Assembly (NCBI GenBank): GCA_001898145.1
Contig: MKSR01000046.1
Coordinates: forward strand, 62,001-126,000
Direction of reading: 5' to 3'
Length of the DNA stretch: 64,000 bases
DNA from: Dyadobacter sp. 50-39
GTDB lineage: Bacteria; Bacteroidota; Bacteroidia; Cytophagales; Spirosomataceae
Shown: piece by piece, positions 9,202 to 18,195 of the stretch
How the letters are laid out: each line of letters starts with the position of its first letter
How positions within the stretch are numbered: position 1 is the first letter of the stretch
Notes under the pieces: model-generated
Told to the model about the DNA's origin: nothing
What the model saw: only the letters and a program-made list of their open reading frames with translations
Database searches by the model: none
Made by a program: the position numbers and the translations under genes

Positions 9202-10184
9202 ACCATTTCGCTGTAATCGTTTGAGATTTCTTTCAGGATGCTATCGAGCTCGTCGAATGTAGGCGCTTCCACGAGGCGCATTCGGTACGGCTTGAAGTGT
9301 TCCAGCCCTTTGAAATAGTTGGTATAATGCCTTCTCATTTCAAAAACACCTGCTACCGGCCCTTTCCAGCGGATGGAGAATTCGAGGTGCCTGCGGCAGA
9401 CGTCCACGCGCTGTTCCATGGTAGGGGGCGGCAGTTTTTCGCCTGTCTTGAGGTAATGCTTGATTTCGTTAAAAATCCAGGGGTTACCGATCGTCGCGCG
9501 GCCGATCATGATGCCGTCCACGCCGTAGGTATTTTTATATTCCAATGCCTTTTCGGGCGTATCGATATCGCCATTACCGAAGATGGGGATGGTAATGCGC
9601 GGGTTTTCTTTGATTTTAGCGATCAACGACCAGTCGGCGGAGCCTTTGTACATCTGTACGCGGGTACGCCCGTGAACCGACAATGCCTTGATCCCGATGT
9701 CCTGCAAGCGCTCTGCCACTTCCTCGATATTCTTGGTATTCTCATCCCAGCCGAGGCGCGTTTTCACCGTCACCGGCAAATGCGTCGATTTGATCACCGA
9801 TTCGGTCATTTTCACCATCTTCGGAATGTCCTGCAACAATGCAGCGCCCGCGCCGCGGCATGCGACATTCTTCACCGGGCAGCCGTAATTGATATCGATC
9901 AGATCGGGGTTCACGCGGGAGGCGATCTCAGCGCACGAGCCCATCGTTTCCACATCGCTGCCAAAGAGCTGGATGCCTACCGGCCTTTCGTACTCGAAAA
10001 TGTCCAGTTTCTGAACGCTTTTGGCAGCATCCCTTATGAGCCCTTCCGACGACACGAATTCGGTGTACATCAGGTCCGCACCATTTTCCTTGCAAACCGC
10101 GCGGAAAGGCGGATCGCTGACGTCCTCCATCGGAGCCAGCAGCAACGGAAAATCACTCAGTTCTATGTTTCCAATCTTAACCAT
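9195..10184 (-). CDS. dusB: tRNA-dihydrouridine synthase (DusB-like)
   Basis: A 329-residue FMN enzyme that reduces uridine to dihydrouridine in tRNA using NADPH. The TIM-barrel start LLLAPMEDVSDPPFRAVC, the catalytic Cys102 in NYGCPVKNVACRGAGAALL, VKTRLGWDE, SVHGRTRVQMYKG and FGNGDIDTPE are all present. Length fits DusB. The stop overlaps the next gene's ATG. DusB is the most likely subtype; assignment to a specific U position in tRNA cannot be made from sequence. Confidence 0.93.
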   Translation of the reverse strand: MVKIGNIELSDFPLLLAPMEDVSDPPFRAVCKENGADLMYTEFVSSEGLIRDAAKSVQKLDIFEYERPVGIQLFGSDVETMGSCAEIASRVNPDLIDINYGCPVKNVACRGAGAALLQDIPKMVKMTESVIKSTHLPVTVKTRLGWDENTKNIEEVAERLQDIGIKALSVHGRTRVQMYKGSADWSLIAKIKENPRITIPIFGNGDIDTPEKALEYKNTYGVDGIMIGRATIGNPWIFNEIKHYLKTGEKLPPPTMEQRVDVCRRHLEFSIRWKGPVAGVFEMRRHYTNYFKGLEHFKPYRMRLVEAPTFDELDSILKEISNDYSEMVC

Positions 10185-10311
10185 AATCTTTCAACACCAC
10201 TTCGCAGTAATATGTGCCAGAGGGATGTTCCAACAGGTAACCCTTTGAGCGTGGCCGGTTTGCGAAGCCCTTATTTATAAATTGATAATAAACTGTAAAT
10301 TTACACCAATT

Positions 10312-11277
10312 ATGCAAAATAGTAACCCGAATCTGGCTGTTTCGCGTGTACCCGGCACCTGGGGCAGTTTGTTGGTATTGGTCGGCTTTATGCTCATCGG
10401 TATGGCTGTGGGTAACGTATTGGCAGTAATGGTCCTGGCCGTATATCTCGGCGCAGACACCGAAAGCGTGACGGCACTGCTCACCCAGCTTTTCGCCGAA
10501 CCCGAAAAAATACCAAACGGATGGAATGCGCTGATGATCATGCAAGGTACCGTCCATTTCTTTTCGTATCTCCTTCCCACACTCATCTACTGGTTTTATG
10601 TCGAACGCCGCTCGATTGGCGACCTGAGCGTAAACCGGAAGCCTGCGCCGTATATCTGGGTGCTCGCATTCGTGCTGGTACTGGCATTTATTCCGGTGAA
10701 CAGCAAGTTTATCGAGTGGAACCAGGCCATGGACTTGCCGGATGCCTTGTCGGGGCTCGAAAAATGGATGCGCGACAAGGAAGACCAGCTTTCGGTAATG
10801 ACCGAGTTTCTGACGAGCTACACCAGTTTCGGCCAATTGCTGATCGCGCTGTTTGTGGTGACGCTGCTGCCCGCATTGGGAGAGGAAATGCTTTTCCGGG
10901 GAGTGATCCAGACCAAGCTTTTCCAGGAATCACGCAATATCCACGTCGCGATCTGGCTGTCGGCGGCTATTTTCAGTGCCATTCACTTTCAATTTTACGG
11001 CTTTTTGCCGCGTATGATGCTTGGTGCATTGTTCGGCTATCTGTATTATTGGACCGGCAATTTGTGGGTCGCTATTCTGGCCCATTTCGTGAATAACGGC
11101 TTTGTGCTGGTAATGATGTACTTACACAATGCGGGCTTTATAGACATCAACATTGAGGAGTCGAAATCGATGCCGTTGCTGCTCATTATGGCTTCGCTGG
11201 TGGTGTCTGGGGGCATCCTGGGAGTGGTGAGAAAGAATGGGCAAACGGAGCATACAGGTGTTCCGCGTAACTTTTAA
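10312..11277 (+). CDS. CPBP-family intramembrane metalloprotease
   Basis: A 321-residue polytopic membrane protein of the CAAX protease/bacteriocin-processing (CPBP, Abi) family. The ATG at 10312 is chosen; an in-frame TTG at 10282 would only add a non-conserved stretch. The catalytic signature is complete: EEMLFR (Glu191, Glu192, Arg196), FSAIHF (His225) and HFVNN (His258, Asn262). These enzymes cleave membrane-associated substrates; the substrate here is unknown. It is divergent from dusB and followed 24 bp later by the DUF2007 gene and cdsA, probably as one operon. Confidence 0.9.
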   Translation: MQNSNPNLAVSRVPGTWGSLLVLVGFMLIGMAVGNVLAVMVLAVYLGADTESVTALLTQLFAEPEKIPNGWNALMIMQGTVHFFSYLLPTLIYWFYVERRSIGDLSVNRKPAPYIWVLAFVLVLAFIPVNSKFIEWNQAMDLPDALSGLEKWMRDKEDQLSVMTEFLTSYTSFGQLLIALFVVTLLPALGEEMLFRGVIQTKLFQESRNIHVAIWLSAAIFSAIHFQFYGFLPRMMLGALFGYLYYWTGNLWVAILAHFVNNGFVLVMMYLHNAGFIDINIEESKSMPLLLIMASLVVSGGILGVVRKNGQTEHTGVPRNF

Positions 11278-11301
11278 GATAATTTAACATTTCAAAAAAT
11301 A

Positions 11302-11523
11302 ATGGAGGGAAACTGGGCGAAGGCCTACCAGAGCGGACAGGCCATCAGAGCCGAAATAGCCCGGGAAATTCTGGAACAGAATGGGATCGGGGCGGTAATT
11401 GTGAACAAACAGGATAGCAATTATCCGATTTTCGGAAACTTTGAAGTGCATGTGCCCGCGGCCGACCTCCTGACGGCCCAAACGATACTGACGAATGAAG
11501 AAGCGCTTAAACAACCTGAGTAA
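11302..11523 (+). CDS. Small DUF2007-family protein
   Basis: A 73-residue protein matching the DUF2007 pattern: an N-terminal helix with AYQSGQAIRAEIAREILEQNGIGAVIVNKQDS, then the beta segment FEVHVPAADLLTAQTIL that resembles PII/ACT-like small folds. Its function is not known. It lies between the CPBP protease and cdsA and overlaps cdsA by 29 bp in another frame, suggesting translational coupling with phospholipid synthesis. Confidence 0.8.
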   Translation: MEGNWAKAYQSGQAIRAEIAREILEQNGIGAVIVNKQDSNYPIFGNFEVHVPAADLLTAQTILTNEEALKQPE

Positions 11524-12328
11524 TTTACAGCAAAGGACTATCACCGGGTTAGCGGGCGTATTTGTCATTATTAGTTGCATACTTTATAGCGAATGGTCGT
11601 TTTTGCTCCTTTTTTGCACCATCAGCTCCCTTACGCAGCTCGAATTCTACAAGTTGCTCGGCCTCGACGGGAACCAGCCGCTTACCTATTATGGGACGTT
11701 TTGTGGCACAGTCATGATACTTCTTGCGTATTTGATTGAACAGGATATTGTAGAGTTTGAAAACTACTTCATTATCAGCCCGCTGCTGTCGATGATCTTC
11801 TTTATCAAGCTCTATAAAAAGAACGACCTAAAACCCTTTACCAACATCGGGTTTACATTCCTGGGCATTATTTACGTAGCATTGCCGTTCGCGCTGATCA
11901 TCGTGATGGCGCTGCGCGGCGGTACTTACAACTACGAAATCGTGCTCGGCAGCCTGCTGCTGCTCTGGGCATCGGACATCGGGGGGTATTTTGCGGGTAC
12001 CAAATTTGGAAAAAGGAAGCTGTTTGAGCGGATATCACCGAAAAAGTCCTGGGAAGGATCGATGGGCAGCGCTGTTTTTGCGGGCATTATCGCATTTGCG
12101 CTGGGGCATTATTTCCGTACCTTCGAACCCTGGAAATGGTACTGCATCGGCGCGATTATCGTGGTGGTGGGCACTTACGGTGACCTGGTGGAATCGTTGT
12201 TCAAACGGAGTATTGCTATCAAGGATTCGGGAAGCAGTATCCCGGGCCACGGCGGCTTCCTCGACCGTTTTGACGGGCTTTTGCTGTCGGCGCCATTTAT
12301 TGTTACGTTTTTGAAGTTATTTTCCTGA
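11495..12328 (+). CDS. cdsA: Phosphatidate cytidylyltransferase (CDP-diglyceride synthase)
   Basis: A 277-residue integral membrane enzyme that makes CDP-diacylglycerol from phosphatidate and CTP, the branch point of phospholipid synthesis. About eight hydrophobic segments precede the diagnostic C-terminal signature SPKKSWEGSMGS plus KDSGSSIPGHGGFLDRFDG with its metal-binding Asp residues. The ATG at 11495 lies inside the DUF2007 gene (29-bp overlap); this start gives the normal basic N-terminus MKKRLNNLSNLQQRTITG. Confidence 0.95.
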   Translation: MKKRLNNLSNLQQRTITGLAGVFVIISCILYSEWSFLLLFCTISSLTQLEFYKLLGLDGNQPLTYYGTFCGTVMILLAYLIEQDIVEFENYFIISPLLSMIFFIKLYKKNDLKPFTNIGFTFLGIIYVALPFALIIVMALRGGTYNYEIVLGSLLLLWASDIGGYFAGTKFGKRKLFERISPKKSWEGSMGSAVFAGIIAFALGHYFRTFEPWKWYCIGAIIVVVGTYGDLVESLFKRSIAIKDSGSSIPGHGGFLDRFDGLLLSAPFIVTFLKLFS

Positions 12329-12495
12329 GCAAAATCGCTTTGTATAATTCGCAGGGCAATGCCCGGTTACTCGGGTCGTTTGTAAAATAAGGAACGGAAT
12401 TTTTACAAGCTTCGGCAGACACTATTTGAAGGGAAATTTATCATTGTGCTAATCAAAGCTATCGGGCGGTTTTCCCGGAGCGTAATCTGGAAGGA

Positions 12496-13251
12496 ATGAA
12501 ACGGAGTCTTTTAATATTTTTCCTGGTGCTTGCGGGTATGTTGTGTGGGCGGGAAACATTTGCTCAGGGTGAACAAAAAGCGATCATCTTCTCGGGGGTG
12601 GTAGTGGGAGGTAAAACCACGGAGCGTTTGCCGGGTGCCACCATTTTTATCGTGAATGCGGGACGGGGAACGCTTGCGAAGAGCGACGGCTCGTTCACCA
12701 TCCCGGTTTTTCCGGGCGATAGCATCGTGTTCAGTTATGTAGGTTTTAAAAAGCAATACCACATCGTACCAAGAGGCTACAACTCGGATATCTATTCCGC
12801 GATTGTGGCGCTGCGTGAGGATGTGGTGACACTTTCCGGCGTAACGATCTACCCGTATTCCACCGAAGAAGAATTTAAAAAGGCTTTCCTCGCGCTCAAA
12901 TTGCCCGATCAGGCGGAGCGCGATGCGTTGGCGAAGAGCACCGACCCGGATTATATCAACCGGCTTGCGGCCCAGATGCCCAACAATGCGCAGACCAACT
13001 ACCGCTACTCGATGGACCAGTTGATGTTCGGACGCGAGTCGGCGGCGAACAAAGGCTTTGCCACCAGTTTTCCCTTCCTGAACCCGTTTGCATGGGCGAA
13101 GTTTATCAAATCTGTCAAAAACGGGGATTTGAAACAGAAGGACTGGAGCAAGGAACTGAATGCAACCCCGCGTGAGAATATCACGAAGCAGGACTTCATC
13201 GTTCCAAGCCCCGCCGAAGCGGAAGCTGCCAAAAAGCGACTGAACAACTAG
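12496..13251 (+). CDS. Secreted protein with carboxypeptidase-regulatory-like domain
   Basis: A 251-residue protein with a clear signal peptide (MKRSLLIFFLVLAGMLCG, cleavage near TFAQ). Residues about 30-110 have the beta-sandwich pattern of the CarboxypepD_reg-like domain common in Bacteroidota (FSGVVVGGKTTERLPGATIFI, SDGSFTIPVFPGDSIVFSYVGF). Here it is not attached to a TonB-dependent receptor; the remaining 140 residues are not recognised. Likely periplasmic or outer-membrane associated. Its TAG stop shares the sequence CTAG with the stop of the convergent lpxH gene. Confidence 0.7.
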   Translation: MKRSLLIFFLVLAGMLCGRETFAQGEQKAIIFSGVVVGGKTTERLPGATIFIVNAGRGTLAKSDGSFTIPVFPGDSIVFSYVGFKKQYHIVPRGYNSDIYSAIVALREDVVTLSGVTIYPYSTEEEFKKAFLALKLPDQAERDALAKSTDPDYINRLAAQMPNNAQTNYRYSMDQLMFGRESAANKGFATSFPFLNPFAWAKFIKSVKNGDLKQKDWSKELNATPRENITKQDFIVPSPAEAEAAKKRLNN

Positions 13252-14054
13252 CCCGCGGTTTCGAACTTCTTCAACTCCAATTGATTTCCGTCAAATACGG
13301 CATAATACTGCTGCGTAACCCATTCGCCGAGATTAATGTAGCGTGAGTGTGCGCTCACGTGCATGTCGAGGACCAGGTGCCTGTGCCCGAAGATGTAGAA
13401 CTGGTGCGGGGCGACAGCTTCCACCTCACGGCAATACTGGAACAGCCACTCGTTGTCAGCGCCTATAAAGCGCTCTTCTCCCTTGTTTACATTGGCCAGC
13501 CGACTGCGTTTCGACCATTCCGAGGCGATCCACATGCCCACGTCCGGGTGCACGATGCGGAACAGCCATTGGAAAAACCGGTTTTCAAAGACTTTCTTCA
13601 AAAACTTGTACGTGTTATCGCCGGGGCCGAGGCCGTCGCCGTGGCCTACGAGCAGTTTTTTCTGTCCGGTTTGTGAGGTAACCGTAAAGCTCACGGGATT
13701 ACGGTAAATAGGTGCCCCGAGTTCTTCGGTGAGGTATCCCGACATCCACATATCGTGGTTACCGGTGAAAATAACCAGCTCGATGCCCTCGTCGGCCAGT
13801 TCGGCCAGCTTCCCCAGCATACGGAGGAATCCTTTCGGTATGGCGCGGTTGTATTCAAACCAGAAATCAAAAATATCCCCAACCAGGAAAATGACCTGCG
13901 CATCATGCCGGATCGATTCGAGCCAGCTGACGATGCGTTTCTCGCGCTCGCGGCTGGCGGCGGCGGTAGGTACACCCAAATGGAAGTCGGAAGCAAAGTA
14001 AATGCGGCGTCCCGGCGCCAGGGTTATATTTTTCTGCTGGAAAGAAAGACTCAT
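13248..14054 (-). CDS. lpxH: UDP-2,3-diacylglucosamine diphosphatase (LpxH-type)
   Basis: A 268-residue calcineurin-like metallophosphatase that cleaves UDP-2,3-diacylglucosamine to lipid X in lipid A synthesis. The five metal-binding blocks are in order: ASDFHLG, GDIFDFWFEY, GNHD, GHGDGLGPGD and GHRH. The ATG at 14054 (MSLSFQQ) is chosen over an in-frame TTG at 14078. The 3' end overlaps the convergent gene by 4 bp. The family also contains related UDP-sugar diphosphatases, but FDFWFEY and the GDG segment favour LpxH. Confidence 0.9.
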   Translation of the reverse strand: MSLSFQQKNITLAPGRRIYFASDFHLGVPTAAASREREKRIVSWLESIRHDAQVIFLVGDIFDFWFEYNRAIPKGFLRMLGKLAELADEGIELVIFTGNHDMWMSGYLTEELGAPIYRNPVSFTVTSQTGQKKLLVGHGDGLGPGDNTYKFLKKVFENRFFQWLFRIVHPDVGMWIASEWSKRSRLANVNKGEERFIGADNEWLFQYCREVEAVAPHQFYIFGHRHLVLDMHVSAHSRYINLGEWVTQQYYAVFDGNQLELKKFETAG

Positions 14055-14164
14055 GAAGATCGGACAAATGCGGTGCAATTTACGATGTTCATGGAAAATG
14101 CAGCGATGGTATGGTTTTTCAGCAGCCTCTTTCTAGCTTGCATCCATTTTAAAGAACCTGTGAA

Positions 14165-14908
14165 ATGAAACGCTACCTATCGATCTTCGCCCTTTCTTGC
14201 TGCCTGCTTGGTACTGTTTTGCCCTCGTCGGCACAGGCACCGAAAAAGATACCCGCCGACAAACAGCGCGCGGCGCTCTGGAAGCCTGACAAAGGGCAAT
14301 ATTATTTCAGTCACGCATTAGTTTTCGACTACCAAAACAAGGCGGACAAGACCTCAGGAACGCTGAAGGTGCATTTGGACCCCGTTACCGGTGCGATGTG
14401 TTTTGTCAAAGAGACCAGCTTCGGGCAGGGTGGCAAATCATTCGATTTTGTGATCGGTTTTCCCGATGGCAAGTACATTTTCTGCGGTACGGATGAGGAT
14501 GGGAAGAAGGTCCGGATCAATGAGGTGGTGAAGGAATTCAAGCCGGATGTCGATACGAAAAAGCAGCAGCAGGATGATTTCAAAACCTATGTGGTGCCTA
14601 CCGAAAACAAAAGGGATGAATTCGGCCTGACCAGCTCGGAATACGACCTTACTTACGCTACTTCCGGCAGCCAGGAGAAGATATGGCTTACTAAAACGCC
14701 ATTCAGCGTGTACCCGCTTTATGGTCTGGAATTCGTAGAGAGCGCCGTAAGCCTGCCCGTATCGTTCGATTACATGAATCTGCTGCCCTCGGATTTGTTG
14801 CTCTCGGAAATCAATTCGAAGGACCTGGTATTGAAGTTGAAAAGCTTCGGGAAAGATCCTTACACGGCAAATGCCAAGGGTTATGCGGTATTGAAGGTGA
14901 ATGACTGA
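14165..14908 (+). CDS. Secreted protein of unknown function
   Basis: A 247-residue protein starting with a signal peptide (MKRYLSIFALSCCLLGTVLP, cleavage around SSAQA). The mature part is polar, rich in Lys and Asp, with predicted beta strands and no motif I recognise. It lies divergent from lpxH (about 110 bp between the starts) and is followed by a long inverted repeat. Likely periplasmic. No function can be assigned. Confidence 0.6.
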   Translation: MKRYLSIFALSCCLLGTVLPSSAQAPKKIPADKQRAALWKPDKGQYYFSHALVFDYQNKADKTSGTLKVHLDPVTGAMCFVKETSFGQGGKSFDFVIGFPDGKYIFCGTDEDGKKVRINEVVKEFKPDVDTKKQQQDDFKTYVVPTENKRDEFGLTSSEYDLTYATSGSQEKIWLTKTPFSVYPLYGLEFVESAVSLPVSFDYMNLLPSDLLLSEINSKDLVLKLKSFGKDPYTANAKGYAVLKVND

Positions 14909-14917
14909 TGTTTGATA

Positions 14918-14997
14918 AATGTCAGTCTGAGCGAAGTCGAAGACAGTCAGTACGGAGCCGTCTCACATGCCCTTCGACTGCGCTCAGGGTGACATTT
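14918..14997. repeat. Long imperfect inverted repeat (GAGCGAAGTCGAAG type)
   Basis: The 26-base arms 14918-14943 and 14972-14997 match as reverse complements at 23 of 26 positions around a 28-base loop. The arm core (CTGAGCG-AGTCGAAG) resembles an intergenic repeat I recall as frequent in Bacteroidota genomes. It fills the space between two convergent genes and could fold as an RNA hairpin ending both transcripts. Confidence 0.8.
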
Positions 14998-14998
14998 G

Positions 14999-15538
14999 TT
15001 ATGCATTCTCTACTGGAACCGCGGTTTCCGGGTTAACCTCCGCTTGCGCACGCTCAGCCATTACTTCGCTCAATGGCCGCATATTGGCAGGTATTTCAGG
15101 TTCTTTATCTTCATCGGCCGAGTAGGGGAATACATCGAGGATGGGTGTAAGGTTAATGTCCGTCACTTCATAAGGGATCAGGAAGTTGCGCATGCTTTCG
15201 TTGATGCGGTCCAGGGCCTGCTGGATGCCTTCCGCATTCACGAGCATATAATTCACGATCTTCTTTTCCTTACCGCTTTTCTCGTCCACGGAAAAGTAAA
15301 TAACCTTTGCCTTGAACCACTGTTCGCCTTCTTCATAGGAAAAAAGGTCGGCCAGGCGCATTCTGCTGATGGCGGTCACACTGAAATCGCTGGCGTCGGT
15401 GAGGATCTGTTTGTACAGCCTTGCTTCCGACTCGGTGTATGAAACCGCATCCACCAGATACGTCTCATTGATCGTTTTCAACCTTCCTGCTTCATCTTCT
15501 TTTTGATACCGAATTTTTCCTAAATACCAGCTGGCCAT
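14999..15538 (-). CDS. DUF4494-family protein
   Basis: A 179-residue soluble protein of a family found mainly in Bacteroidota. Recognisable parts are the start MASWYLGKIRYQKEDEAG, then INETYLVDAVSYTESEAR and WFKAKVIYFSVDEKSGKEK. The ATG at 15538 is used because the TTG at 15601 upstream is the -33 part of an excellent promoter, not a start. No signal peptide or membrane segment. Function unknown; the family has been called by conservation only. Confidence 0.8.
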   Translation of the reverse strand: MASWYLGKIRYQKEDEAGRLKTINETYLVDAVSYTESEARLYKQILTDASDFSVTAISRMRLADLFSYEEGEQWFKAKVIYFSVDEKSGKEKKIVNYMLVNAEGIQQALDRINESMRNFLIPYEVTDINLTPILDVFPYSADEDKEPEIPANMRPLSEVMAERAQAEVNPETAVPVENA

Positions 15539-15570
15539 TGTTCGTGTTGATTGGTGAAAATTAGAGTGTG

Positions 15571-15601
15571 CAAATGTAGACGCTGGCTTGAAAGCACGCA
15601 A
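15571..15601 (-). promoter_or_regulatory. Consensus Bacteroidota promoter for the DUF4494 gene
   Basis: On the minus strand TTG (15601-15599) is followed after 20 bases by TACATTTG (15578-15571), an exact match to the TTG-N19-21-TAnnTTTG form. The ATG is at 15538, giving a leader of roughly 25 bases. Confidence 0.75.
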
Positions 15602-15684
15602 AAAAATAACATCAGAAACTAATAATCCCTGGTCGGGGTATGCGTTCTGATACCTACTGTTTAACTTGCGTAAAATACATTATA

Positions 15685-16317
15685 ATGAAAAAACACATTT
15701 GGATGGCCGCAATCGCGCTTGTTGCGGCTGTAATGACGGGCTGCGGCGTAAGTCGCCAGGTTTCAGAAGCGAAGGTTTTTGGGGATTGTAAATATGATAT
15801 TGCTTCGGTCGACAGCGTTTACCTCGCCGGGATCGACATCCGTGAATTCAGGAACCTCAGAAGTTTCAGCGACTTCGATCTGGCCAGGTATCCTGGACTG
15901 GCTATGGGTTTGTTAAGAAAAAATGTGCCGCTGAATCTCCGCGTGAATGTGGACATTACCAATCCGACCCGCAAACGCGCTGCTATCAATCAATTGGAAT
16001 ACAAAGTGCTGCTTTCTGAAAGCGAGATTTTCAACGGGTATTTGAGCCAGCTGATCGAAGTCCTGCCAGGTACCACACCTACACGCGTGCCTGTAAGCCT
16101 GCAAACAAATGCATACCAGTTGCTATCGAACGACCAGACGCGTGATCAGTTTGTGAACATGATTCTCGCACTGACGGGTAAATCGGATGCCAAACCTTCC
16201 AGGTTCGTGGTGAAAGTGCGGCCGACACTGGACATTGCCGGAAAACAGGTCAATTACCCCGGATACATTACTTTTGAGAAAGAAATCACCAGCAAGATGG
16301 TCACCGGAACACGGTAG
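15685..16317 (+). CDS. Lipoprotein with LEA type 2-like domain
   Basis: A 210-residue predicted lipoprotein. The ATG at 15685 gives a short basic start, a hydrophobic core and a lipobox MTGC with Cys20 as the lipid site. The mature region (VNVDITNPTRKRAAINQLEYKVLL in two parts, then LIEVLPGTTPTRVPVSL) has the pattern of LEA14/WHy-like beta domains found in many bacterial lipoproteins. Role unknown, probably in the envelope. It is followed 33 bp later by a large membrane protein. Confidence 0.7.
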   Translation: MKKHIWMAAIALVAAVMTGCGVSRQVSEAKVFGDCKYDIASVDSVYLAGIDIREFRNLRSFSDFDLARYPGLAMGLLRKNVPLNLRVNVDITNPTRKRAAINQLEYKVLLSESEIFNGYLSQLIEVLPGTTPTRVPVSLQTNAYQLLSNDQTRDQFVNMILALTGKSDAKPSRFVVKVRPTLDIAGKQVNYPGYITFEKEITSKMVTGTR

Positions 16318-16350
16318 TCGGGCCTGGTCATTCCCTAAATACCACGTATT

Positions 16351-18174
16351 TTGAAGCTATTTCTAGAAGATCCTCATCTGTTTGAGTACTACAGCATCGT
16401 CGTTGCCTTGTTGCTGCTTTTCGGTGCCACGTTTTGGATTGAAAGAATAAAGTCGTGGAGGCAGTGGATCGGAATAGGCCTCATCGGCCTGCCTGTCGTC
16501 TATTTCTTCATTCTGCTCGATGCACACGTCGTCAACATTCCTTATACCGACGATTTCAACCTGCTCGAAACCGTGCAAAAGCTCCGCCAAGCAGGCAGCT
16601 TTGCCGATATGCTGAAAGCGCTTTTCGAACAGGTAAATCAGCACAGGTTCGGCTTCGAACGCATTGTAATGCTTATCATGTATATGCTGACCGGTTCGGT
16701 CAATATCAAAACGCAGATCATCATCGGGGATCTTTTCATGCTGGGGATTGGCTATTTGCTTTACCTTGGCCTTAAAAAAGAGCAGATTACGTGGTACTGG
16801 TTCATACCGGTCCCCTATATTCTTTTCAATCTGGTTTATTTTGAAAACGCCTACTGGGGAATCGCGGCATTGCAGAATACGCCGCTGATATTCTTTGCTC
16901 TGCTTACGGCGTACGGCCTGGCGCGCGAGGATGAGAAAGGCTTCCGGATTGCACTGATCGCTGCCTTGCTGACCACCTTTACGAGCGGGAGCGGATTGCT
17001 GGCCTGGGGTGTGGGAATGGTGTTGCTGGCGTTTCAAAAGCGCTTCAAAAGCCTGCTGTGGTGGGTGATCGGCAGTGTGGCGGTGCTGCTTTTTTACTTC
17101 TTTTTTGATTACCAGTTTGTTAGCTCACCCGGCGAAAAAATATGGGATCACCCTGTTTTCAATGTGATCTTCCTGCTGGCGTTCTGGGGTAACGCTTTGT
17201 ACCTGGATGTCCGCCATCCGCTGATACCGGTATTCCAGAAAGATATCCTTGCCTGCTTCGTCCTGGGGGCTGGTATTGCAGTCGTGTTTGTGGTTTGGGC
17301 GGCGAGGATGCTGATCGCGCGCAAGCCCCGCTGGGCCGACTGGTTCCTGCTGGGGGCAATGATGTTCATAATGGGTACCGGGATCATGTTTGTCATCAGC
17401 CGGCCGATCAACAACTACGTCATGTACGGCGGTACCTTGTTTTCAAGGCGGTACATGATATTCGGCGTGGTGCTTCTGGCGGTTTGCTACGTATGCGTGG
17501 TGGTGGTTCTGAAGAATTTCAAGCGCTGGAACACCTTGGCAGCAGTCGTTGCCACGATATTCTTTTCAGGGCTCAATTTCGTGAGCTACTTCACCTCCAT
17601 CGTATCGATCCGGAGGCTGCATGATGAACTGGTGATCGACAGCTATTACTGGAAAAATTATAAGACATTCCTGACCGTGGGCGACCTGTTTTCCGATATC
17701 CCGTTCTGGAACCATCCCACGCGCATGCGGGACCTGATCATCGGCCTCGAATCGGACGGTATTACCGACTTTTACCAGTTTTACGACATGCCTGCGCAGG
17801 AGGAACTGATCGCGAAGACAGGTTCGGAAAAATCATTCGCCGGGCATTTCGACGCTCAGTCGCAGTACCGGAATGGCGTGAATAACAGCCCGACCAAATA
17901 CTTTCATTTTTTTGTAACACCGGAGAGCAAACCAAGAGAAACCTTCTACATTGTACTGGAATCGGCCCGGCATAGTATCGTACTTCCGGCTGTGCCGCAA
18001 CCCCATACCATTTCTGATTTCTTACGGAAAGCTTCGTATTACAGTGACAATTACCAGTATTCGCTCTATAAGCCGAAGCTTCCGGAAGGAAACTACCGGG
18101 CATGGATTATGTCGCGCAATGCGTCCGGGAAGTGGGAATCTGTTTCCACCGGAAAGCATGTACTGTTTTATTAG
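16351..18174 (+). CDS. Polytopic membrane protein, possible GT-C glycosyltransferase
   Basis: A 607-residue protein beginning with TTG (no in-frame ATG nearby). It has about ten hydrophobic segments in the first 430 residues and a soluble C-terminal part of about 170. After the second membrane segment comes PYTDDFN (Asp67, Asp68), then a helix with QHRFGFERI; an acidic pair in the first outer loop is the usual metal or substrate site of GT-C glycosyltransferases. This suggests transfer of a sugar from a lipid carrier outside the membrane, but I cannot name a family with certainty. It could be an O-antigen-type or protein glycosylation enzyme. Confidence 0.55.
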   Translation: MKLFLEDPHLFEYYSIVVALLLLFGATFWIERIKSWRQWIGIGLIGLPVVYFFILLDAHVVNIPYTDDFNLLETVQKLRQAGSFADMLKALFEQVNQHRFGFERIVMLIMYMLTGSVNIKTQIIIGDLFMLGIGYLLYLGLKKEQITWYWFIPVPYILFNLVYFENAYWGIAALQNTPLIFFALLTAYGLAREDEKGFRIALIAALLTTFTSGSGLLAWGVGMVLLAFQKRFKSLLWWVIGSVAVLLFYFFFDYQFVSSPGEKIWDHPVFNVIFLLAFWGNALYLDVRHPLIPVFQKDILACFVLGAGIAVVFVVWAARMLIARKPRWADWFLLGAMMFIMGTGIMFVISRPINNYVMYGGTLFSRRYMIFGVVLLAVCYVCVVVVLKNFKRWNTLAAVVATIFFSGLNFVSYFTSIVSIRRLHDELVIDSYYWKNYKTFLTVGDLFSDIPFWNHPTRMRDLIIGLESDGITDFYQFYDMPAQEELIAKTGSEKSFAGHFDAQSQYRNGVNNSPTKYFHFFVTPESKPRETFYIVLESARHSIVLPAVPQPHTISDFLRKASYYSDNYQYSLYKPKLPEGNYRAWIMSRNASGKWESVSTGKHVLFY

Positions 18175-18195
18175 AACCGAAAGGCACCCTCATTT

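Noticed and set aside
9297..10280. Open frame of 327 codons on the plus strand
   Set aside because: It is antisense to dusB; the minus-strand protein has full Dus motifs, so this is a shadow frame.
15599..15601. TTG as a start codon for the DUF4494 gene
   Set aside because: It serves as the -33 box of a perfect promoter, and the ATG at 15538 opens the conserved domain.
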